Shown here: positions 6,741 to 13,203 of the stretch, piece by piece
Layout of the letters: every line of letters starts with the position of its first letter
Numbering within the stretch: position 1 is the first letter of the stretch
NCBI GenBank assembly: GCA_016780605.1
Contig: JADHLS010000047.1
Location: forward strand, 1 to 13,455
Reading direction: 5' to 3'
From: Reyranella sp.
GTDB taxonomy: Bacteria; Pseudomonadota; Alphaproteobacteria; Reyranellales; Reyranellaceae
DNA: 13,455 nucleotides
Notes under the pieces: model-generated
The model's input: only the letters and a program-made list of their open reading frames with translations
What the model was told of the DNA's origin: nothing
Databases searched by the model: none
Translations under genes and position numbers: made by a program

Positions 6741-7043
6741 GTGAAGAGCAAGAAAAGAGCCGCCCGTTCTGCCTCCAAACTCACCACTCTTGAGGATTTG
6801 CTCAAGGAGGAAGGCAAGCTCGAAGAGTTCGAGGCGATCGCCATCAAGGAAGTGATCGCTTGGCAGCTTGGAGAAGCCATGAAAGCAAAGAAGCTTTCAC
6901 GAAAGGGATTGGCCGAGCGCATGCATACGAGCCGAAGCCAGATCGGCCGCCTACTCGATCCAAAGGACGGCAATGTCACACTGACCACGCTGCAGCGGGC
7001 TGCGGCCATTGTCGGGCGAAAACTCCGACTTGAGCTCGTATAG
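6741..7043 (+). CDS. higA: HTH (XRE-type) antitoxin, HigA-like
   Basis: A 100-aa DNA-binding antitoxin partner of the toxin just upstream. It should neutralise the toxin by direct binding and repress their shared promoter. The basic N-terminus MKSKKRAARSASK leads to an acidic linker (TLEDLLKEEGKLEEFEAIA). The C-terminal half is a helix-turn-helix: MKAKKLSRKGLAERMHTSRS, then QIGRLLDPKDGNVTLTTLQR, ending AAAIVGRKLRLELV. This matches antitoxins that accompany Gp49-like toxins. GTG at 6741 is preceded by AAGGAG at about eight bases, which decides the start. The pair is complete and uninterrupted, so it should be functional even though its left neighbours are decayed. Confidence 0.87.
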   Translation: MKSKKRAARSASKLTTLEDLLKEEGKLEEFEAIAIKEVIAWQLGEAMKAKKLSRKGLAERMHTSRSQIGRLLDPKDGNVTLTTLQRAAAIVGRKLRLELV

Positions 7044-7054
7044 CGACGTCATAT

Positions 7055-7132
7055 GCTGTCTCGGATGCACAAAGACAGCGTCTCCAGCCCGCTTGACCGC
7101 CGCCTTCCGCCGGTCGACTTTACCGGCGGAGG
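7055..7132 (+). promoter_or_regulatory. two tandem hairpins in the lipoprotein leader, the second masking the ribosome-binding site
   Basis: Hairpin 1 pairs GCTGTCT (7055-7061) with AGACAGC (7073-7079). Hairpin 2 pairs TCCGCCGGT (7106-7114) with ACCGGCGGA (7122-7130), extended by a wobble and a C-G pair to 7132. The right arm contains GGCGGAGG, the only good Shine-Dalgarno for the ATG at 7140. An alternative short stem, GACCG (7095-7099) with CGGTC (7111-7115), would use part of the same left arm and free the site. Structure is seen; function is inferred. Confidence 0.45.
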
Positions 7133-7139
7133 CCCTTGG

Positions 7140-7601
7140 ATGAAGAAGCTACTGATTGCGTTTGCGTTGTTGTCGCTGGCTGCGTGCAGCGAGAATTCGA
7201 CGTGGTTCCGGTTCAACAATGCCTTCGGCACGGGGACCTTCCCGGTCGCGAGCGAGGGCCAGGCGGCGGTGTACCTGGTGCGCGAGGTGTCATATCCGGA
7301 CGCGCCGCCCATCAAGGTCACCATGGACGGCGCGCCGATCGTAGACCTGCCGCCGACCAGCTATGCGCGGCTGAATCTCGCTCCCAAGCTCTACGATTTC
7401 CGCACTTACGGCCTCCAGCGCAACCGCGAGCTGATCATCACCGTGGCGCCCGGCCAGACGCGCTTCTTCGTGGTGCAGCCCTCGGGCGAGAACCAGCAGA
7501 ACGCGGAGATGCTCGAGCTGTCGCAGGAAGAAGGCCGCAAGCTGGTGCGCAAGGCCCAGCAGGTGACGCCGTTCGCCTTCGGGACGTACGCACCGAATTA
7601 G
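7140..7601 (+). CDS. small outer-surface lipoprotein, DUF2846-like
   Basis: A 153-aa predicted lipoprotein. The N-terminus is a lipoprotein signal peptide, MKKLLIAFALLSLAAC, with lipobox LAAC and lipidation at Cys16. The residue after Cys is Ser, so outer-membrane sorting is expected if the Lol rule applies. The mature domain reads AAVYLVREVSYPDAPPIKV, then DGAPIVDLPPTSYARLNLAP, then ELIITVAPGQTRFFVVQPSG, which resembles DUF2846 proteins (PF11008 type, from memory). Their role is not established. I chose ATG at 7140 because the signal peptide starts there and GGCGGAGG lies eight bases upstream; the frame is open to 7053 but that part is not signal-like. Its leader could fold to hide the ribosome-binding site. 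It is convergent with phaA, across a repeat nest. Confidence 0.75.
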   Translation: MKKLLIAFALLSLAACSENSTWFRFNNAFGTGTFPVASEGQAAVYLVREVSYPDAPPIKVTMDGAPIVDLPPTSYARLNLAPKLYDFRTYGLQRNRELIITVAPGQTRFFVVQPSGENQQNAEMLELSQEEGRKLVRKAQQVTPFAFGTYAPN

Positions 7602-7610
7602 TGATTCGCT

Positions 7611-7743
7611 GGGAGCGCGCCACTCCGTGGCGCTCATATCTGTCGTCCTGAGCGCAGCGAAGGACCTCATCGCCGTCTGCAATCGGCATGAGATCCTTCG
7701 CTTCGCTCAGGATGACAGAGGCGGCACGGAGTGCCGCGCTCCC
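7611..7743. repeat. nested inverted repeat element
   Basis: The inner hairpin has 32-base arms (7639-7670 and 7688-7719) with 29 matching positions and a 17-base loop. It carries the GTCCTGAGCGCAGCGAAGGA / TCCTTCGCTTCGCTCAGGA core, which I recall as a widespread dispersed intergenic repeat in many bacterial genomes. The outer arms, GGGAGCGCGCCACTCCGTGG (from 7611) and its near-complement ending at 7743, also pair with few mismatches. The whole could fold as one long stem between the convergent lipoprotein and phaA genes and may act as a bidirectional transcript end. Confidence 0.75.
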
Positions 7744-7751
7744 GGCAACGA

Positions 7752-7768
7752 GCGGGCCGGAGGCCCGC
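7752..7768. terminator. GC-rich hairpin after the phaA stop
   Basis: GCGGGCC (7752-7758) pairs perfectly with GGCCCGC (7762-7768) around a 3-base loop, 14 bases beyond the phaA stop. No T-run follows on either strand. It could end or protect the phaA transcript together with the larger repeat beside it. Intrinsic termination is not proven. Confidence 0.4.
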
Positions 7769-7781
7769 GCTCCCTTAAAGA

Positions 7782-8963
7782 TCAGTCGCGCTGGACGCAC
7801 ATGGCGATGCCCATGCCGCCGCCGATGCAGAGCGTGGCGAGGCCCTTCTTGGCATCGCGCTTCTGCATCTCGTAAAGCAGCGTCGTCAGGACGCGCGCGC
7901 CCGAGGCGCCGATCGGATGGCCGAGCGCGATCGCGCCGCCATTGACGTTGAGCTTCTCGGGGTCGAGGCCGAGCTGCTTGCCGACCGCGACGGCCTGGGC
8001 CGCAAAGGCTTCATTGGCCTCGACGAGGTCGAGGTCCTTCACCGTCCAGCCGGCTTTCTTCAGCGCCGCCTGCGAGGCGGTGACGGGGCCGATGCCCATG
8101 ATCGAGGGATCGACGCCGGTGGTCGCCCACGACACGATCTTGGCGAGCGGCTTGATGCCGCGCTTCTTGGCCTCGTCGGCCGACATCAGCACCAGGGCGG
8201 CCGCGCCGTCGTTGATGCCCGACGCGTTGCCCGCCGTGACCGAGCCGCCTTCCTTGGTGAAGGCCGGCCGCAGCTTGGCCAGCGTCTCGACCGTGGTGCC
8301 ATGGCGCGGGAACTCGTCGGTATCGACCACGACCTCGCCCTTGCGGGTCTTCACCGTCACCGGGACGATCTCGTCCTTGAAGCGGCCGGACTTCTGCGCC
8401 GCCTCGGCCTTGTTCTGCGAGGACGCCGCGAAGGCGTCCTGCTCGGCGCGGGTGATCTGGAACTTCTGCGCCACGTTCTCGGCGGTGTTGCCCATGTGAT
8501 AGCCATGGAAGGCGTCCCACAGGCCGTCCTTCAACATGGTGTCGATCATCTTGAACTCGCCCATCTTGGTGCCGTCGCGCATGTAGCCGGCATGCGGCGC
8601 CTGGCTCATGCTCTCCTGGCCGCCGACCACCATGATCGAGGCGTCGCCGTTCCGGATCGCCTGCCAGCCGAAGGCGACGGCGCGCAGGCCCGAGCCGCAC
8701 AGCTGGTTGATGCCGAGCGCGGTCTTCTCGACCGGGATGCCGGAATTGACCGCGGCCTGGCGCGCCGGGTTCTGGCCCTGAGCGGCGCTCAGGATCTGGC
8801 CCATGATGACTTCGTCGACTTCCTCGGGCTTCACCTTGGCGCGCTCCAGCGCGCCCTTGATCGCGACCTTGCCGAGGTCGTGGGCGGGTACCGCGCCGAA
8901 GGCGCCGTTGAACGATCCGATCGGCGTGCGCGCTGCGCTCGCGATGACGATTTCGGTAGCCAT
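7782..8963 (-). CDS. phaA: acetyl-CoA acetyltransferase (beta-ketothiolase)
   Basis: Biosynthetic thiolase of 393 aa, the standard length. It condenses two acetyl-CoA into acetoacetyl-CoA, the first step of PHB synthesis, in the cytosol. The catalytic residues are all present: acyl-acceptor Cys89 in [11 protein letters not shown], His349 in [14 protein letters not shown], and Cys379 in [10 protein letters not shown]. The pantetheine-loop region [19 protein letters not shown] and the [10 protein letters not shown] stretch are typical. ATG at 8963 has AAGGAGG about nine bases upstream. A promoter-like pair lies just above it. It is transcribed in the same direction as phaB, but 3.5 kb of plus-strand genes separate the two. 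A degradative thiolase is the only alternative; the sequence and nearby PHB genes favour PhaA. Confidence 0.95.
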   Translation of the reverse strand: MATEIVIASAARTPIGSFNGAFGAVPAHDLGKVAIKGALERAKVKPEEVDEVIMGQILSAAQGQNPARQAAVNSGIPVEKTALGINQLCGSGLRAVAFGWQAIRNGDASIMVVGGQESMSQAPHAGYMRDGTKMGEFKMIDTMLKDGLWDAFHGYHMGNTAENVAQKFQITRAEQDAFAASSQNKAEAAQKSGRFKDEIVPVTVKTRKGEVVVDTDEFPRHGTTVETLAKLRPAFTKEGGSVTAGNASGINDGAAALVLMSADEAKKRGIKPLAKIVSWATTGVDPSIMGIGPVTASQAALKKAGWTVKDLDLVEANEAFAAQAVAVGKQLGLDPEKLNVNGGAIALGHPIGASGARVLTTLLYEMQKRDAKKGLATLCIGGGMGIAMCVQRD

Positions 8964-9002
8964 GTGCGTGATCCTCCTTGCGGGCCGCCCTGCACCACGG
9001 AT

Positions 9003-9030
9003 TTTATAGACCCCTCACCGGCAGCGGCAA
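9003..9030 (-). promoter_or_regulatory. promoter for phaA
   Basis: On the minus strand TTGCCG (9030-9025) and TATAAA (9008-9003) are separated by 16 bases, a fair sigma-70-type promoter. It would start transcription about 30 bases before the phaA ATG at 8963. Its -35 lies close to the ribosome-binding site of the divergent acetyltransferase gene, so the two genes share a 76-base control region. Confidence 0.55.
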
Positions 9031-9039
9031 GGACCCCGC

Positions 9040-9552
9040 TTGGACCGACATCACATCGTCACCGAGCGCCTAAATCTGCGGCCCATCACCTGGGCCGACA
9101 GGGATCGACTGGCGATATTGCATGCCGATGCACGGGTGATGAGCCTTCTGCAGCATGGCGTCCTGACGCGCGACCAGAGCGACGCCCTGGTCGCCACCTA
9201 CGACGCCGAATGGCCGGCGCTGGGCTTCGGCAACTGGACCGCGACCGAGCGCGCGACCGGCCAGCTGGTCGGGTTGGGCGGGCTGCGCGTCCACACCGGC
9301 GATTATGGCGTGGCGATCCGGCTCGCCTTCACGCCCGAGGCTCAGGGCAAGGGCTACGGGCCCGAGCTCGGCCGCGCGGCGCTCACGTTCGCCTTCGATG
9401 TCGCCAAGCTCGATCGCGTCGTCGCCCTGACGCGCGCTGACAATGTTCCCAGTCGGCGCTCGCTCGAGAAGTGCGGCATGGTACGCGAGCGCGAGATCAG
9501 GATGGCATCCGGCCGCACCATCCTGCTTTACGCCATCGACAAGCGCTCCTAG
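9040..9552 (+). CDS. GNAT family N-acetyltransferase (RimJ/RimL-like)
   Basis: A 170-aa cytosolic acetyltransferase of the Acetyltransf_3 (RimJ/RimL-like) kind, using acetyl-CoA to modify an amino group. The N-terminus has the typical VTERLNLRPITWADRDRLA strand-helix. The acetyl-CoA pyrophosphate loop is AQGKGYGPELGRAAL (Q-x-x-G-x-G at 102-107). Late motifs ALTRADNVPSRRSLEKCGM form the usual NxxSRxxxEKxGF-like helix. The start is TTG at 9040: AAGGA lies six to seven bases upstream and the family N-terminus begins right there. Its TAG stop shares the four bases CTAG with the stop of the convergent GFA gene. Substrate is unknown. Confidence 0.85.
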   Translation: MDRHHIVTERLNLRPITWADRDRLAILHADARVMSLLQHGVLTRDQSDALVATYDAEWPALGFGNWTATERATGQLVGLGGLRVHTGDYGVAIRLAFTPEAQGKGYGPELGRAALTFAFDVAKLDRVVALTRADNVPSRRSLEKCGMVREREIRMASGRTILLYAIDKRS

Positions 9553-10016
9553 CCGGCCAGATCGGGGGACCGAGGCCTGCGGAAGCCCATCGCCATCCAA
9601 GCTGCGATCAGCTTCAGCATGAAGGGAGCGGACTGAACGCGATGGGTCGGCACGTCATCGGGAAGCGCTCCTGTCGCAAAGCGGTTGCGGTACAGCGACA
9701 GCCAGTGTCCCTTGGTGAAGTCGAGGAACATCGCCGAATTGCAGCACGCGGCAACGACTCGTCGGGTGGGCGAATCGGATTTCAGCCGATGCTCTTGCAG
9801 ATGCTGGCGTCCGCTCAGGCACCGCACGCGATCCTTGCGATAGAGGATCATGCTCGTTCCGCCGTCGGGATCGAGCACCGGCGGGGCCGACGCCAGCCGC
9901 TCGAGCTGGCGGCCCGCCTCCTGGCAATTCGTGCAGTAGCACGAGGCGGCCACAATCGGCCGGCCGATTGCCTTGAATCTCACCTTACCGCATTGGCACG
10001 TCGCTGCTGTATCCAT
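9549..10016 (-). CDS. GFA (Mss4-like zinc fold) family protein
   Basis: A 155-aa protein with the GFA fold, named after a proposed glutathione-dependent formaldehyde-activating enzyme; most members have no proven reaction. The N-terminal CQCGKVRF (Cys7, Cys9) and CYCTNCQ (Cys26, Cys28, Cys31) supply the zinc ligands. A later ACCNS pair (VVAACCNSAMF) stands where members usually carry a CxxC site, so the second metal site looks altered. ATG at 10016 has GGAGG about eight to ten bases upstream. It follows the LytTR gene by 56 bases and is probably the last gene of that operon. It converges on the acetyltransferase gene with overlapping stop codons. Confidence 0.8.
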   Translation of the reverse strand: MDTAATCQCGKVRFKAIGRPIVAASCYCTNCQEAGRQLERLASAPPVLDPDGGTSMILYRKDRVRCLSGRQHLQEHRLKSDSPTRRVVAACCNSAMFLDFTKGHWLSLYRNRFATGALPDDVPTHRVQSAPFMLKLIAAWMAMGFRRPRSPDLAG

Positions 10017-10072
10017 TCTGGACCACCTCCGGATCCAGGACGAGTGGCGAGGCCGAAAGGATTCACGCTCCC

Positions 10073-10936
10073 TTATGACCTGACCGGCACCAGGGCCTCG
10101 AAGCGCTGGCGGTAGCGGCGCGAGAGGTTCACCTCGGCGCCGTCCTGCAGGCGGATGCGCCAGTCGCCGCTGATCCAGGGCGTGACCTCGGCGATGCGCG
10201 AGACATTGACGACATAGGATTTGTGGACGCGCACGAAGCGCTTGGGATCGAGCTCGCCTTCGAGCTTGGTGAGCGACGAGCGGATCTCCAGCGTGTCGCC
10301 GCCGACATGCAGGACGGCATAGTTGCCGGCCGCCTCGACCCAGTCGATGTCGGCCACCTCGACCATGATCTCCTTGCCGCGCTTGCGGACGGCGAAGCGC
10401 TCCGGCAGCGACATTCGCACCGACTCTGGCGGCGACGGCGACGGCTCGACCGCGGCCGGCTCGGCCGGCACAGGCGGAAAACGTTGCAGGATGTGGTGCA
10501 ACGCCACGATGCCCGCGCTCAGCATGATGTAGGAAACGATGTCCTTGGCAAACTCGTAGGCCAGCCGGTCGGCCGTCAGGGGAAACGAATAGGGCTTGCC
10601 CAGGATGGCGGAGAACCACAGCAGTCGCAGCGCCGCCATGCCGACGGTATGGACGATGCTGAATGGCACGACGGCCGCGACATGGATCAGCAATGGTCGC
10701 GCGGAGGCACTCAACGGCCATCGCCGCTGCAGCCAATAGAGAGCGGGCAGCAGGGCCGCGATGACGAGATGGCTCGTGATCTCGATGGCGAGAGCATCGC
10801 CATAACTGATCGGCGAGCGCGTCCGGGCCTGGTCGGCGACGGCAACATAGGTGCGCACGACCACCGACACGGCAAGCAGCGCGGCCCAGATGGCCGGCAG
10901 GCGCCAGTCGACAGGACGCGGTCCGTTGTCCGTCAT
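10073..10936 (-). CDS. membrane-bound LytTR-family transcriptional regulator
   Basis: A 287-aa protein with four predicted membrane helices (about 12-34, 48-69, 81-108 and 127-150), a proline-rich linker (FPPVPAEPAAVEPSPSPP, 153-170) and a C-terminal LytTR DNA-binding domain (about 180-285). LytTR hallmarks are VADIDWVEAAGNYAVLHV, then LEIRSSLTKLEGELDPKRF, then VRVHKSYVVN, ending NLSRRYRQRFEAL. It has no response-regulator receiver domain, so the membrane part is presumably the sensor or tether. The ATG at 10936 overlaps the TGA of the PHA synthase-like gene (ATGA), indicating translational coupling. That makes control of PHA-related genes plausible, but its signal and targets are unknown. 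Confidence 0.85.
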   Translation of the reverse strand: MTDNGPRPVDWRLPAIWAALLAVSVVVRTYVAVADQARTRSPISYGDALAIEITSHLVIAALLPALYWLQRRWPLSASARPLLIHVAAVVPFSIVHTVGMAALRLLWFSAILGKPYSFPLTADRLAYEFAKDIVSYIMLSAGIVALHHILQRFPPVPAEPAAVEPSPSPPESVRMSLPERFAVRKRGKEIMVEVADIDWVEAAGNYAVLHVGGDTLEIRSSLTKLEGELDPKRFVRVHKSYVVNVSRIAEVTPWISGDWRIRLQDGAEVNLSRRYRQRFEALVPVRS

Positions 10937-12138
10937 TTCCGCTTGGAAGGAATATTGCCCAGCCAGTCGATCAGCGGCGTCCAGCAGAGGTCGCGGGCGC
11001 GGCCGCTCACCACCATGCCGATATGGCCGAGCGGCAGGTCGAGGCGCGTGACGCGTTTCAGCCCGCGACCCGGCTCGGCCAGCGCCGCGGCCGAGAGCGG
11101 CGGCACGATGCGATCGCCCGACGGGATCATGACCAGCGACGGCACGTTGATCCTGGAAGGCACGATGCGCTTGCCGCCGACCGTCCACTTGCCCGTGCCC
11201 GGCAGGTTGTCGCCGTACCAGCCGATCAGGCATTCGCGCGCCGTCGGCCCGGCGAGCGGCGCGCCCTCGTTCAGCCAATCCTCCAGCAGCACGAACTCGC
11301 GCGCCGAGTTGCCTTGCTGGTCCATACCGAGGAAACGGCCGAACTTCTTCACCGCCAGCCATGGGTCGAGCGACCAGAACAAGGTCTGCAGGATGTCGAC
11401 CGGCAGCTCGCCCACCTGGTCGGCGAGGCGCGCCAGCATCGGGCCGGCCGACAGCAGGAAGGCATGACCCGTGCGATCGGCATGGAAGTCCCAGGGTGCG
11501 GCCAGCAAGGCCAGTCCGGCGACCCGGCGCGGCCGGCGCGCGGCCAGCGCCACGGCGAGCGTGCCGCCCATGCAGTAGCCCATCACGGCGGGAGCGCGGC
11601 GCGCCCGCTTCATGAGAAAGGCCAGCGCACGCTCGAGGCGGGCGACATAGGCCGTGCTGTCGAAACGGCGTTCGTCGGCGTCGGGGGTGGCGCCGGGCGT
11701 GCCCCAATCGACGAGGTATGGTCGGAGACCTTGAGCGGCCATGGCGCGCAGCAGGCTCTTCTCGGCGGTGAGGTCGAGCACCTCCCAGCGATTGATCAGC
11801 GAGGGCACGACCAGCACGGCGCGCGCCTTGCGTCCGCGCGCGGCGCGATGGGTGGCGCCGTAGTCGAGCAGGCGCGTGTTGCCCTCGCTCCAGACGGCAG
11901 GCGGATTTTCAAGCGAGCGGTGGACGGGGTGCCGACGATAGGCCAGCACGCCCGCGGCCAAGCGCTCCATGCGGCGCGCGATCTCGTGATGCAGCGCCTG
12001 ATCGAACGCGCCGGGCTCGAGTCGGGCGATCTCCGGCAGCAGCGCCGCGATGGTCTCAGGCGCGGTCGAGCCGGGATTCGAGGTCGGCGATCCGGGCTTC
12101 CAGAGCTTCCACGCGCTTTCGGAGCTCGCCCACGTCAT
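10933..12138 (-). CDS. phaC: class III-type PHA synthase-like alpha/beta hydrolase (PhaC-like)
   Basis: Related to PhaC, which polymerises hydroxyacyl-CoA into PHA. Seen, numbering from ATG 12138 (401 aa): VPSLINRWEVLDL (111-123), YLVDWGTPG (141-149), the PhaC-type lipase box GYCMGG with nucleophile Cys189, Asp342 in SGDRIVP and His372 in LGHIGM, a complete Cys-Asp-His triad. It is far shorter than class I enzymes, fitting class III, which need a PhaE partner; a PhaE-like gene lies just upstream. The start is uncertain. ATG 12138 lies 82 bases inside the upstream gene with no Shine-Dalgarno. ATG 11970 gives 345 aa but drops the helical LLPEIARLEPGAFDQAL segment. No GTG or TTG lies between. 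A +1 frameshift from the upstream gene is a third possibility. A PHA-cluster hydrolase without polymerase activity cannot be excluded. Confidence 0.75.
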   Translation of the reverse strand: MTWASSESAWKLWKPGSPTSNPGSTAPETIAALLPEIARLEPGAFDQALHHEIARRMERLAAGVLAYRRHPVHRSLENPPAVWSEGNTRLLDYGATHRAARGRKARAVLVVPSLINRWEVLDLTAEKSLLRAMAAQGLRPYLVDWGTPGATPDADERRFDSTAYVARLERALAFLMKRARRAPAVMGYCMGGTLAVALAARRPRRVAGLALLAAPWDFHADRTGHAFLLSAGPMLARLADQVGELPVDILQTLFWSLDPWLAVKKFGRFLGMDQQGNSAREFVLLEDWLNEGAPLAGPTARECLIGWYGDNLPGTGKWTVGGKRIVPSRINVPSLVMIPSGDRIVPPLSAAALAEPGRGLKRVTRLDLPLGHIGMVVSGRARDLCWTPLIDWLGNIPSKRK

Positions 12139-12400
12139 CAGCGCCGTGCCCAGATGGAGAGGAAGCGGCCGGGGACCCAGTCGTTGCTGCATGCTGTGCT
12201 CCTTGGACTGCCTGGAGTGCGCTTGCAATCTGGCTGTTCGCGGCAGCGAAAAGGCGGGCGATCTGCTCGGTCAGCGCCTGGTCGGAGGCGAGCCCGGAGA
12301 GCTGGCTTTGCCACAGATCGAGATAGCGCCGGGCCAGGCGATCAGCGTCGGTGGCGGCGTCGTTGCCGGCGTCACTTGCGTTGTCGTTGTCAGGGGCCAT
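12056..12400 (-). CDS. small PhaE-like / PHA-associated coiled-coil protein
   Basis: A 114-aa acidic, soluble protein. After a low-complexity N-terminus rich in Asp, Asn and Ala (1-20) comes an amphipathic helical segment RLARRYLDLWQSQLSGLASD (21-40), continuing to about residue 66. An Ala/Ser/Gly linker (71-87) leads to a heptad-like coiled coil ELRKRVEALEARIADLESRL (92-111). This layout, and the position just before a class III-type synthase, resembles PhaE-type partner subunits, but it is about a third of their usual length. I therefore call it PhaE-like by context, not by clear homology; a phasin-like granule protein is possible. ATG at 12400 has no Shine-Dalgarno. A TATAGT lies six bases upstream, so a leaderless mRNA is possible. 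It is divergent from phaR. Confidence 0.6.
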   Translation of the reverse strand: MAPDNDNASDAGNDAATDADRLARRYLDLWQSQLSGLASDQALTEQIARLFAAANSQIASALQAVQGAQHAATTGSPAASSPSGHGADDVGELRKRVEALEARIADLESRLDRA

Positions 12401-12406
12401 GCGCGG

Positions 12407-12412
12407 ACTATA
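12407..12412 (-). promoter_or_regulatory. possible -10 for a leaderless transcript of the PhaE-like gene
   Basis: TATAGT on the minus strand ends six bases before the ATG at 12400, which would put the transcription start at the start codon itself. The gene has no Shine-Dalgarno, which fits. No good -35 is seen at normal spacing (TTGTCA at 12429-12424 is too close), so the call is weak. Confidence 0.3.
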
Positions 12413-12439
12413 GCGGCATCAGGTGACAAACGCGCCTTT

Positions 12440-12447
12440 CGCATGCG
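12440..12447. promoter_or_regulatory. TGC-rich palindrome between the PhaE-like gene and phaR
   Basis: CGCATGCG is a perfect 8-base palindrome flanked by TTT and CAAA, giving a near-symmetrical 15-base site. PhaR proteins of alphaproteobacteria are reported to bind TGC/GCA-rich dyads, so this is a candidate PhaR site controlling the divergent pair. The match is loose and the site is unproven. Confidence 0.3.
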
Positions 12448-12497
12448 CAAAGCGCTCCTTGTCGCACTGCGGCATCGGCGCTAAGGTTGCCGCCTTC

Positions 12498-12519
12498 CGT
12501 GTAAACGAATGTTTACTCG
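12498..12519. promoter_or_regulatory. operator-like dyad upstream of phaR
   Basis: GTAAAC (12501-12506) and GTTTAC (12511-12516) form a perfect dyad around GAAT. Flanking CG pairs extend the symmetry with one T/T mismatch. It lies 28 bases upstream of the phaR start codon in an otherwise GC-rich stretch. The form resembles operators of TetR-type regulators rather than the reported PhaR motif. No binder is identified in the window. Confidence 0.45.
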
Positions 12520-12544
12520 CGTCTGCTCGAAGGAGCGAAGCGTA

Positions 12545-13186
12545 ATGGCCGATCAGGCAGCAACCGAGGGTGGACCCAAGCCCGCTCCGGTAGTGATCAA
12601 GAAGTACGCGAACCGGCGACTCTACAACACGGCGACATCGGCCTATGTGACGCTCGACCACCTCGCGACGATGGTGAAGGAAAAAACCGACTTCGTGGTC
12701 TACGACGCCAAGACCGGCGACGACATCACGCGCTCGGTGCTGACGCAGATCATCTTCGAGGAGGAGAGCAAGGGCGGCCAGACGCTGTTGCCGATCCCCT
12801 TTCTCCGGCAATTGATCTCGTTCTACGGCGACAGCCTGCAAGGCGTGGTGCCGCAATATCTCGAGATGTCGATGGCGCAGTTCGCGCGCAACCAGGAGCA
12901 GATGCGCAAGTACCTGCAGAACGCCTTCGGCTTCAATCCGTTCCAGCAGTTCGAGACGATGGGCAAGCAGAACATGGAGATGTTCGAGCGGGCCATGCGC
13001 ATGTTCAATCCCTTCCAGGGGCGGGTCCCGACGACGCCCGCGGCGGCCAACGGCCAGGAGCCGCCGGCCAGGCCCGAGACGCCGGCCGCGTCCGCGGCGC
13101 CACCCAGCGAGGGCGCGATCGACGACCTCAAGCGCAAGCTCGACGAGCTGCAGAACCAGCTCGCGGAACTCAGCAAGAAATCGTAG
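12545..13186 (+). CDS. phaR: polyhydroxyalkanoate synthesis repressor PhaR
   Basis: A 213-aa cytosolic regulator that binds both DNA and PHB granules. It represses phasin genes and often its own gene until the polymer titrates it away. The N-terminal PHB/PHA accumulation-regulator DNA-binding domain is clear: IKKYANRRLYNTATSAYVTL (18-37), then DFVVYDAKTGDDITRSVLTQ (49-68). A PHB_acc-type segment follows (about 78-125: LPIPFLRQLISFYGDSLQGV and VPQYLEMSMAQF). A Pro/Ala-rich linker (161-188) leads to a C-terminal coiled coil DDLKRKLDELQNQLAELSKK. ATG at 12545 follows AAGGAG by nine bases; the in-frame ATG at 12509 lies in the operator-like dyad and lacks a ribosome-binding site. It is divergent from the PHA synthase-like operon, and the DUF1289 gene follows 17 bases downstream. 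Confidence 0.95.
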   Translation: MADQAATEGGPKPAPVVIKKYANRRLYNTATSAYVTLDHLATMVKEKTDFVVYDAKTGDDITRSVLTQIIFEEESKGGQTLLPIPFLRQLISFYGDSLQGVVPQYLEMSMAQFARNQEQMRKYLQNAFGFNPFQQFETMGKQNMEMFERAMRMFNPFQGRVPTTPAAANGQEPPARPETPAASAAPPSEGAIDDLKRKLDELQNQLAELSKKS

Positions 13187-13203
13187 TTCCATGGGTGATG
13201 TAA

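Noticed and set aside
7611..7743. Possible CRISPR array
   Set aside because: The repeats are inverted and nested rather than direct with regular spacers, and no cas genes are present.
7917..9440. Long plus-strand reading frame opposite phaA
   Set aside because: It is Arg/His/Asp-rich antisense sequence typical of GC-rich genes, crosses the divergent control region and resembles no family.
10933..12138. Class I PHA synthase
   Set aside because: At 345-401 residues it is far shorter than class I enzymes and lacks their long N-terminal domain; the class III-like form fits better.
10223..12426. Two long plus-strand reading frames opposite the LytTR, PhaC-like and PhaE-like genes
   Set aside because: Composition is that of antisense shadows, while the minus-strand products have clear motifs and gene overlaps.
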